A stretch of 10,915 bases of DNA, taken from positions 1-10,915 of the forward strand of contig JBGPBY010000237.1 in assembly GCA_041481485.1 (NCBI GenBank). Direction: 5' to 3'. Positions 5,495 to 10,915 of the stretch are shown here, one piece after another (position 1 is the stretch's first letter; each line of letters starts with the position of its first letter). The notes under the pieces were generated by a model. It was not told the origin of the DNA. It searched no databases and saw only the letters and a program-made list of their open reading frames with translations. The position numbers and the translations under genes are program-made. Origin of the DNA: JBGPBY01 sp041481485 (lineage in GTDB: Bacteria > Acidobacteriota > Terriglobia > 20CM-2-55-15).

Positions 5495-5797
5495 ATGCAC
5501 CTGACGCCGCGAGAAATCGACAAGCTGATGATCTTTACAGCGGGAGAACTTGCGCGGAAGCGGAAATCTCGCGGTATCAAACTGAACTATCCTGAAGCCG
5601 TAGCGCTCATCACATCGGAACTGCTTGAGGAAATCCGCAATGGCAAAACCGTCGCTGAGTTGATGAGCCTCGGCGCCGGAATTCTTTCCCCATCGGATGT
5701 CATGGAAGGCGTGCCGGAAATGATCAGCGAAATCCAGGTGGAAGGTACATTCCCGGATGGGACCAAACTCGTCACCGTCCACCAACCCATTCGATGA
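5495..5797 (+). CDS. ureA: urease subunit gamma
   Basis: This 100-residue protein has the usual length of the gamma subunit, the smallest structural component of the (UreABC)3 enzyme that hydrolyses urea to ammonia and carbamate in the cytoplasm. Family features are the start MHLTPREIDKLMIFTAGELARKR, the segment LNYPEAVALI (residues 30-39), the helix GKTVAELMSLGAGILS, and the MEGVPEMISEIQVEGTFPDGTKLVTVHQPI ending. The last four bases (ATGA) overlap the ureB start, so the two are translationally coupled. No clear Shine-Dalgarno sequence precedes the ATG. The terminator 29 nt upstream indicates that expression depends on read-through, or that a very short-leader promoter has escaped notice. Confidence 0.97.
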   Translation: MHLTPREIDKLMIFTAGELARKRKSRGIKLNYPEAVALITSELLEEIRNGKTVAELMSLGAGILSPSDVMEGVPEMISEIQVEGTFPDGTKLVTVHQPIR

Positions 5798-6111
5798 CAC
5801 GAATGATCCCCGGCCAGTACTTTCTCGCCTCTGAACCGATCGAAGCCAATTCCGGCCGTGCGACAGTGCGCATTCCCATCACCAATCGGGGCGATCGCCC
5901 AATTCAAATCGGCTCGCACTGCCATTTCTTCGAAGTGAATCGCGCGCTGGATTTTGAGCGGCAGGCCGCATATGGAATGCGTCTGAATATCCCTGCAGGA
6001 ACCGCAGTGCGCTTTGAACCAGGCGACACGCGCGAAGTGGAACTGGTGGAGCTCGCAGGATCGCGAACCGTTTATGGAATTAACGGTCTGGTTAATGGAA
6101 AGCTGAAATGA
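5794..6111 (+). CDS. ureB: urease subunit beta
   Basis: The 105-residue beta subunit packs around the UreC active-site barrel. It shows the family pattern: MIPGQY near the start, NRGDRPIQIGSHCHFFEVNRALDFER (from about residue 31), GMRLNIPAGTAVRFEPGDTREVELVELAG, and GINGLVNGKL at the end. The first ATG (5794) overlaps the ureA stop as ATGA. A second in-frame ATG at 5803 (MIPGQ...) matches the commonest family start and cannot be excluded. The 3' end again overlaps ureC by four bases. As a separate gene rather than a gamma-beta fusion, it shows the three-subunit layout common in bacteria. Confidence 0.97.
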   Translation: MTRMIPGQYFLASEPIEANSGRATVRIPITNRGDRPIQIGSHCHFFEVNRALDFERQAAYGMRLNIPAGTAVRFEPGDTREVELVELAGSRTVYGINGLVNGKLK

Positions 6112-7814
6112 GAATCGATCGCAGAACCTACGCGGATCATTACGGACCCACCACGGGTGACCGCGTCCGGCTTGGGGATACGGATATTGTGATTGAGGTG
6201 GAGCATGACCATACCCGCTATGGTGACGAGGTGAAGTTTGGCGGCGGCAAGGTCATCCGCGACGGCATGGGCCAATCTGCTGAGGCCACTCGCGCGTCGG
6301 GCGCTCCGGATCTGGTGATCACGAATGCGTTGATTCTGGATTACACCGGAATCTACAAGGCGGACATCGCGATTCGCGATGGCAAGATCTCGGGAATCGG
6401 CAAAGCGGGAAACCCCGGAATCATGGACGGCGTCACCGCAGGAATGGAGATTGGCGCGTCCACAGAAATTCTTGCAGGCGAAGGCCGAATTCTTACCGCC
6501 GGCGGCATCGACACGCACATTCACTTCATCTCGCCGAATCAAATACCGGAAGCTTTTTACTCCGGTATAACAACGTTAATCGGGGGAGGCACAGGACCGG
6601 CAACCGGAACCAATGCCACGACGTGCACTCCCGGGGCATGGAATATCCGCCGGATGTATGAGGCGGCTGAATCATTCCCACTGAATTTCGGATTTCTGGG
6701 CAAAGGAAACTCGTCGCTGCCCGAATCGCTCCGCGAACAGGTGCGCGCGGGGGCCATCGGCCTGAAACTGCATGAAGACTGGGGAACGACACCCGCTGCG
6801 ATCGATCAATGCCTGACCGTCGCCGATGAATTCGATGTCCAGGTTGCAATTCACACCGATACGCTCAACGAAGCCGGTTTTGTGGAAGACAGCATCAAGG
6901 CTTTCAGGAATCGTACCATCCACACGTATCACACCGAAGGCGCCGGCGGCGGTCACGCGCCCGACATCATCAAAGTGTGCGGACTTCCCAACGTGCTTCC
7001 GTCGTCCACCAATCCCACCATGCCGTTTACGCGAAACACGATGGATGAGCATCTGGACATGCTGATGGTTTGCCATCACCTGTCCCCTTCGATTCCGGAG
7101 GATGTGGCGTTCGCCGATTCCCGAATTCGTTCCGAAACGATCGGAGCCGAAGATGTGCTGCACGATCTGGGAGCCATCAGCATGATGTCTTCCGACTCCC
7201 AGGCGATGGGCCGCATTGGTGAAGTGATTTGCCGCACGTGGCAGACAGCGGACAAAATGAAGCGCCAGCGGGGAAAGCTCGGCCAGGACACGGCCCAGAA
7301 CGATAACTTTCGCGCCAAGCGATATATCGCGAAATACACGATAAACCCCGCAATCACTCACGGGATCTCCAGCATCGTCGGTTCCCTCGAAGTGGGAAAA
7401 CTTGCCGATCTGGTTTTGTGGAAGCCGGCCTTCTTTGGTGTGAAGCCGGAAATCATTATCAAAGGAGGGCTGATCGCAGGCTCCCTGATGGGCGACGGCA
7501 ATGCGTCGATTCCGACGCCGCAGCCCTGCATCTATCGCCCGATGTTTGGATCGTATGGACTGGCGACCAACGCCACGGCGCTGCACTTCGTTTCCGATGC
7601 CGGGAGAAAGGGAGACAACCTCCACGGGCTTCAGCGGCCGATCGCTGCTGTCAAGGGCTGCCGTGAATTGAAAAAAACAGATCTGAAACTCAATGACGCT
7701 TTGCCTCACATTGAAGTGAATCCCGAAACGTACGAAGTTCGAGCGGACGGTGTTCGCATCTATTCCGATCCTGTCGAAATCCTTCCGCTCGCACAGCGCT
7801 ATTTTCTCTTCTGA
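6108..7814 (+). CDS. ureC: urease subunit alpha (catalytic, dinickel)
   Basis: This 568-residue catalytic subunit is full length. It is an amidohydrolase-fold enzyme whose two Ni ions are bridged by a carbamylated lysine. All expected active-site residues are visible: H137 and H139 in GGIDTHIHF, K220 and H222 in GLKLHEDWG, H249 in VAIHTDTLNE, H275 in TYHTEGAGGGHAPD, the mobile-flap pair C322-H323 in MVCHHLSPSIPED, and D363 in MSSDSQAMGR. The offset is +3 from the Klebsiella numbering. The ATGA overlap with ureB implies coupled translation. No frameshift or missing residue is seen, so the enzyme should be active once UreDEFG insert nickel. Confidence 0.99.
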   Translation: MRIDRRTYADHYGPTTGDRVRLGDTDIVIEVEHDHTRYGDEVKFGGGKVIRDGMGQSAEATRASGAPDLVITNALILDYTGIYKADIAIRDGKISGIGKAGNPGIMDGVTAGMEIGASTEILAGEGRILTAGGIDTHIHFISPNQIPEAFYSGITTLIGGGTGPATGTNATTCTPGAWNIRRMYEAAESFPLNFGFLGKGNSSLPESLREQVRAGAIGLKLHEDWGTTPAAIDQCLTVADEFDVQVAIHTDTLNEAGFVEDSIKAFRNRTIHTYHTEGAGGGHAPDIIKVCGLPNVLPSSTNPTMPFTRNTMDEHLDMLMVCHHLSPSIPEDVAFADSRIRSETIGAEDVLHDLGAISMMSSDSQAMGRIGEVICRTWQTADKMKRQRGKLGQDTAQNDNFRAKRYIAKYTINPAITHGISSIVGSLEVGKLADLVLWKPAFFGVKPEIIIKGGLIAGSLMGDGNASIPTPQPCIYRPMFGSYGLATNATALHFVSDAGRKGDNLHGLQRPIAAVKGCRELKKTDLKLNDALPHIEVNPETYEVRADGVRIYSDPVEILPLAQRYFLF

Positions 7815-7819
7815 ACTCC

Positions 7820-8272
7820 ATGACCATCGTTGAATCCATTTGCGATTCCGCAAGTGCGTGCGCCAGCCGGCCCGGATTTCAACAGGACACACTCACTCTT
7901 ACATGGGAGGAACGCCGCCGCAGCCATGGACGGCGGCGAACCGATAGCGGAACGGAATTCGCGATTTCGCTGCCCAGCGGCTCGCTGTTGAAGGAAGACG
8001 ACTGTCTCGTGCTGGAATCCGAGAAAACGATTGTTACGGTCCGGGAATCTCTCGAACCGGTTTATGTGATTCGCCCGCAAAGGCCGCAGGATTGGGCGTT
8101 CTACGCCTATCATGTCGGGAATCGGCATCAGCCCGTGATGATCGCCGATTCGGAGTTGATATTCTTAAGAACTGCCGCAGTAAAAAGTCTGCTGGATCAC
8201 CTTCGCGTGCCCTACTCCGAATCCGAGAGGCCGTTTACCGCAGCGCTTGCCAATCCGGGACACCAACCTTGA
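7820..8272 (+). CDS. ureE: urease accessory protein, nickel metallochaperone
   Basis: This 150-residue UreE-type protein has an N-terminal beta-domain (about residues 20-75) and a C-terminal ferredoxin-like metal-binding domain with the diagnostic GNRHQPVMI motif (100-108), whose H103 binds nickel at the dimer interface. UreE hands nickel to UreG during urease maturation. Unlike the Klebsiella protein it has no histidine-rich tail: the C-terminus is ALANPGHQP, with a single histidine. This resembles short-tail UreE proteins that bind little extra nickel. It starts 5 nt after the ureC stop with no obvious strong ribosome site, and its stop overlaps the ureF start. A longer ORF in another frame (from 8092) overlaps its 3' half and is not a gene start. 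Confidence 0.94.
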   Translation: MTIVESICDSASACASRPGFQQDTLTLTWEERRRSHGRRRTDSGTEFAISLPSGSLLKEDDCLVLESEKTIVTVRESLEPVYVIRPQRPQDWAFYAYHVGNRHQPVMIADSELIFLRTAAVKSLLDHLRVPYSESERPFTAALANPGHQP

Positions 8273-8931
8273 ACGCCCTTCAACTCGCACATCTCCTGCA
8301 GCTGACCGACTCATTTTTTCCCGTTGGGGCATTTGCGTATTCCGACGGTCTGGAATCCGCTGCGTCCAGCGGCAAAGTTCATGACGGGCCGTCATTGAGG
8401 ATCTGGCTCAATCACTATCTGCAGCATGTTTTCGTGCCCTGCGATGGGCTGGCCTTCCTGCAATGTGCCGCCTCATTCCAGGCCCGGGACATCGAGCGGA
8501 TTCGAATTATCGATGAAGAACTAACGGCCATCCGGCCGGCCAGTGCTGTTCGCGATTCTAGTAAAATGATTGGCAAACGCATGCTGGCAACGTACTCCGG
8601 AATATCCGGATCGGAAATGCCGGCGTTAACCTACTGCAATGCGCCGGTCGCCTACGCTATTACAATGACTCACCGCGGTATCGACGTTCGCTCCGGATTG
8701 CTGGCTTTCGGCTACGGCCGGTTATCCGGAATGGTTTCAGCCAGTCTTCGCCTGATCTCGATAGGCCAACAGGAAGCACACCGGATTCTTTCCGAAACTC
8801 TCGAATGCCTTCCAGCCGCGGTCGATCAGATATTCGAGCTTCGAACCGAACCCCTTCGATGTTTTAGTCCAATGATGGATATGGAGCAGATGAATCACCG
8901 GCACATCTATAGCAGGCTGTTTCGGTCATAG
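8269..8931 (+). CDS. ureF: urease accessory protein UreF
   Basis: UreF (220 residues) is an all-helical scaffold that bridges UreD and UreG in the activation complex and gates nickel delivery. The family start LLQLTDSFFPVGAFAYSDGLES (from residue 9) is well conserved. The C-terminal part has the expected SASLRLISIGQQEAHRIL and the terminal MDMEQMNHRHIYSRLFRS pattern. The start is best placed at a TTG (8269) that overlaps the ureE stop as TTGA, matching the 4-nt overlaps elsewhere in the operon. The nearest upstream ATG (8092) would add 59 residues read in the wrong frame of ureE and unlike any UreF. UreG starts 13 nt after the stop. Confidence 0.95.
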   Translation: MNALQLAHLLQLTDSFFPVGAFAYSDGLESAASSGKVHDGPSLRIWLNHYLQHVFVPCDGLAFLQCAASFQARDIERIRIIDEELTAIRPASAVRDSSKMIGKRMLATYSGISGSEMPALTYCNAPVAYAITMTHRGIDVRSGLLAFGYGRLSGMVSASLRLISIGQQEAHRILSETLECLPAAVDQIFELRTEPLRCFSPMMDMEQMNHRHIYSRLFRS

Positions 8932-8944
8932 CCCTAGGGAGAGA

Positions 8945-9559
8945 ATGAGAAGACCCGTCAAGATTGGCGTTGGGGGCCCGGTCGGTTCGGGTAAAACCGC
9001 GCTGCTCGATTGCCTGTGCAAGGCCATGAGAGATTTCTGGCAGCTCGGCGTCATCACCAACGACATTTTCACGCGTGAAGACATGGAGTTTCTGACGCGC
9101 AGCAAGGCTCTGCCGTCCGACAGAATCATCGGAGTGGAAACTGGGGGCTGTCCACATACCGCAATTCGCGAGGATGCCTCAATCAATTTCGAAGCCATCG
9201 ATGAAATGGCACAGCGGTTTCCATCACTCGATATTGTTTTTCTCGAAAGCGGAGGGGACAACCTCGCTGCCAGTTTCAGCCCGGAACTTGTCGACGCGTC
9301 GATCTATGTCATTGACGTTGCCGGCGGAGACAAGATTCCGCGCAAAGGCGGCCCGGGAATCACACGCTCGGATCTGCTGATCATCAACAAGACGGATCTG
9401 GCGCCATACGTCGGCGCGGATCTCGCGGTGATGGATCGCGATTCCAAACGGATGCGTGGGACAAAACCATACGTCTTTACCAACCTGAAAAAAGGCGAAG
9501 GCCTGGATCAAGTCATCCGCTGGATTCGCCGCGAACTGCTGTTCGAAGATATCCAATGA
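8945..9559 (+). CDS. ureG: urease accessory GTPase UreG
   Basis: This 204-residue SIMIBI-class GTPase powers nickel insertion into urease. Motifs: P-loop GPVGSGKT (residues 11-18), the metal-binding ETGGCPHTAIR with C69-P70-H71, the Walker-B-like region IVFLESGGDN (97-106), and the guanine-specificity motif NKTD (148-151). Dimerisation via the CPH motif binds one nickel between subunits. A ribosome site GGGAGAG lies just upstream of the ATG. The short 13-nt gap after ureF is the largest within the operon, so a dedicated ribosome site is consistent with a need for more UreG. The last four bases overlap the ureD start. Confidence 0.98.
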   Translation: MRRPVKIGVGGPVGSGKTALLDCLCKAMRDFWQLGVITNDIFTREDMEFLTRSKALPSDRIIGVETGGCPHTAIREDASINFEAIDEMAQRFPSLDIVFLESGGDNLAASFSPELVDASIYVIDVAGGDKIPRKGGPGITRSDLLIINKTDLAPYVGADLAVMDRDSKRMRGTKPYVFTNLKKGEGLDQVIRWIRRELLFEDIQ

Positions 9560-10368
9560 CTGTTGCGCTCGCTAACGTTGGCCGTCATGGACGGATGGAA
9601 CTGACATTCGGAATGCGTAACGGCCAGACCATTATCCGTGACAGCTATTGCGAGGTTCCGTTCAAAATCACGCGGCCGGTGAATTCAATTCCGAATGACG
9701 GAATTCACCTGATACTGATGCACTGCACGGCAGGAATTTTCGGCGGGGACGATCTGGAATGCTCGATTCGTGTTGAAAGCGGCGCCCGCGTTTACATCAC
9801 GCAACAGGCGGCAACGCGAATTCATCCGTCTGAGGATCGTTTGGCGCGCCAGACCATTCGCATTCATGTGGAGTCCGGCGCCAGTCTCCACGCCGACTTT
9901 GAACCCATCATTCCGTTTGCACGGTCACGGTATCGGCAAAACACCCGGATCGACCTCGATCGCGGTGGGAACCTTACATTTTGGGAATGTATGATGGCGG
10001 GCCGCATCGGCCATTCGGAAGAGTGGCAGTTCGAAGAATTTGGCTCGGAAACGATGCTGTACCTGAACGGACGAACGGTTTTTCTCGATCGATATTTGTT
10101 GCGGCCCTCGGTAATGGACCTGCGATCCCCGTGGGTGATGGGAGATGCGGTCTACGCCGGAACAGGTCTGCACTGCGGAACGGACAGCGAACCTCTGGCA
10201 AAAGAACTGCATGAGGCGATGCCGAATGCCGGCATCGATATTGTCGACAGTGGAGTCTCGCTCACCCGGCTTGTGGCTCGCAACGGGCCGGAGTTTCACC
10301 GTCAGCGACAAACCTGGAATCGATATTGCGAAAGCGCAGTTCTGAATGAATGCGATTCCCCACTGTAG
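9556..10368 (+). CDS. ureD: urease accessory protein UreD (UreH), C-terminus altered by repeat
   Basis: UreD (270 residues) binds apo-urease and recruits UreF and UreG, forming a tunnel for nickel. Family features are the N-terminal beta strands (GRHGRMELTFGMRNGQTIIRD; YCEVPFKITRP), the HCTAGIFGGDDLECSIRVESGARVYITQQAATRIH stretch (residues 56-90), and LHADFEPIIPFARSRYRQNTRIDL further on. It starts inside the ureG stop (ATGA). The last seven residues, NECDSPL, and the TAG stop are encoded by the left end of REP/BIME copy 3. The native C-terminus was therefore replaced. The protein is otherwise complete, and UreD tails vary, so function is probably kept. Being last in the operon (order ABCEFGD) is less usual than the D-A-B-C order of enterobacteria. 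Confidence 0.95.
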   Translation: MTVALANVGRHGRMELTFGMRNGQTIIRDSYCEVPFKITRPVNSIPNDGIHLILMHCTAGIFGGDDLECSIRVESGARVYITQQAATRIHPSEDRLARQTIRIHVESGASLHADFEPIIPFARSRYRQNTRIDLDRGGNLTFWECMMAGRIGHSEEWQFEEFGSETMLYLNGRTVFLDRYLLRPSVMDLRSPWVMGDAVYAGTGLHCGTDSEPLAKELHEAMPNAGIDIVDSGVSLTRLVARNGPEFHRQRQTWNRYCESAVLNECDSPL

Positions 10369-10459
10369 GGGCGGTCTATGACCGCCCGCGATTGAGCGGC
10401 CTGCAATGCTCCGAATTGTGGGCGGTCATAGACCGCCCCTACATTGGGGAATCGCATTC
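10348..10459. repeat. REP/BIME-like palindromic element, copy 3
   Basis: Arms 10348-10393 and 10414-10459 are inverted copies (43 of 46 positions match) around a 20-nt spacer. Each holds the small hairpin GGGCGGTC-TAT-GACCGCCC (10369-10387, mirrored at 10420-10438) next to GTAG (10365-10368; CTAC at 10439-10442). The arms are nearly identical to copy 1, whereas the spacers differ. It sits at the 3' end of the urease operon and could stabilise or end the transcript. The TAG of the GTAG motif is the ureD stop codon. Confidence 0.88.
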
Positions 10460-10503
10460 CCAGCGCGATGTCCCAGACTCCGTCCGGCCAGCTTTTACAT
10501 TTC

Positions 10504-10519
10504 TGTAATGGCTATTACA
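10504..10519. promoter_or_regulatory. palindromic site TGTAAT-N4-ATTACA, possible regulator binding site
   Basis: This is a perfect 6-4-6 inverted repeat (TGTAAT, GGCT, ATTACA) about 220 bp upstream of the sigma-54 promoter. Dimeric activators of sigma-54 promoters bind such sites at this range. There is no independent evidence for a particular regulator. Confidence 0.35.
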
Positions 10520-10626
10520 AATCTGTCAGTACTTCCGGCGGGAATTCATTGAAATTTAAGGATGGGGGAAATCGAGCTTCCCAGGTCTTCCAGACTAGGA
10601 CAGAAGGGACACGGATTTCAGACTCT

Positions 10627-10639
10627 ATTGTCTGACAAT
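10627..10639. promoter_or_regulatory. palindromic site ATTGTC-T-GACAAT, possible regulator binding site
   Basis: A perfect 6-1-6 inverted repeat about 100 bp upstream of the sigma-54 promoter, a distance typical of enhancer sites. A chance palindrome of this length is possible. Confidence 0.3.
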
Positions 10640-10740
10640 TTAGAAGCCTCCTTCATTTTTGTAAGATCACGCAACTTCCCGGCCCGGCGCAAAATCATAA
10701 ATCCCCAATAAACACGGGGTATTCGCCCTGTGCAAATTCT

Positions 10741-10756
10741 TGGCATCCCGCTTGCA
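10741..10756 (+). promoter_or_regulatory. sigma-54 (RpoN) promoter
   Basis: TGGCATCCCGCTTGCA matches the -24/-12 consensus TGGCACG-N4-TTGCA at all core positions, with exact spacing between GG and GC. Transcription would start near 10767-10768, leaving a leader of about 78 nt before the ATG at 10846. The leader contains small hairpins (for example GGAGC/GCTCC around 10811-10829). The rest of the 477-bp gap between ureD and this gene holds REP copy 3 and two palindromic sites, and no credible coding sequence. Confidence 0.75.
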
Positions 10757-10845
10757 TTTCTCCCGGCTCGTTGAGTGTCCGGAACACCCAAACACTAAAA
10801 ATCAAAAACCGGAGCGCATGAATGGCTCCAAACGAGAGGATGCTG

Positions 10846-10915
10846 AATGGCCAATTCGAAACGTATTGCACTCTTACTTTCTCTGCTTTTAGTTTGCACG
10901 GCAACGCTGGTTGCG
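10846..10915 (+). CDS. start of a secreted or outer-membrane protein, truncated by window end
   Basis: Only 23 codons are inside the window: MANSKRIALLLSLLLVCTATLVA. This is a classic Sec signal peptide (positive N-region, leucine-rich core). A GAGAGGA ribosome site ends 5 nt before the ATG. The product cannot be identified. A sigma-54 promoter upstream implies activation by an enhancer-binding protein, often tied to nitrogen, stress or surface functions, but that is context only. Confidence 0.75.

Noticed and set aside
6672..7892. 406-residue ORF on the - strand
   Set aside because: Fully antisense to ureC, arginine- and histidine-rich composition, no motif; a shadow of a strongly coding region.
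8092..8931. 279-residue ORF read as a longer ureF starting at ATG 8092
   Set aside because: The first 59 residues overlap ureE out of frame and do not look like UreF; the conserved UreF start follows a TTG at 8269 that overlaps the ureE stop.
1224..10459. Palindromic repeats as a CRISPR array
   Set aside because: Three isolated copies kilobases apart, with no regular spacers and no cas genes.

Overview
This window is a moderately GC-rich bacterial chromosome segment built around a complete urease operon (ureABCEFGD, 5495-10368, + strand). The mix of small secreted proteins of unknown function, palindromic intergenic repeats and a sigma-54-type promoter is compatible with a soil or sediment Acidobacteriota-like organism. 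That placement is an impression from gene content; there is no rRNA or marker gene here to confirm it.

Left part (1-4200). A truncated FAD-dependent oxidoreductase (- strand) runs off the left edge. It is followed by a small proline-rich secreted protein (+), a 120-bp palindromic REP/BIME-like repeat, class II fumarase fumC (-), and two short secreted proteins of unknown function (-). A decayed second copy of the REP/BIME element, with a different long palindrome inside it, fills 3948-4194.

Centre (4200-5495). A small predicted outer-membrane beta-barrel protein (-) is transcribed divergently from the urease operon. The 533-bp region between them is the most interesting part of the window. 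The barrel gene's leader, read on the - strand, carries two consecutive modules. Each has two short hairpin-like motifs with hexanucleotide loops (A at position 1, G at position 4), and the second motif overlaps an intrinsic terminator. This is the layout of ANTAR-protein antitermination targets. On the + strand an independent 20-bp terminator with a U-tract lies 29 nt before ureA, behind further predicted stem-loops. Both divergent units therefore appear to be controlled by conditional termination, as suits nitrogen-scavenging genes.

Right part (5495-10915). Structural subunits UreA, UreB and UreC and accessory proteins UreE, UreF, UreG and UreD are packed with 4-nt start/stop overlaps or very short gaps, so they should be made from one transcript. 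UreABC hydrolyse urea; UreD-UreF-UreG form the GTP-dependent activation complex and UreE supplies nickel. A third REP/BIME element has inserted into the 3' end of ureD and supplies its last codons and stop. Beyond it, a well-matched sigma-54 promoter drives a gene of which only the signal peptide is inside the window. No nickel or inner-membrane urea transporter and no ANTAR regulator are encoded here.
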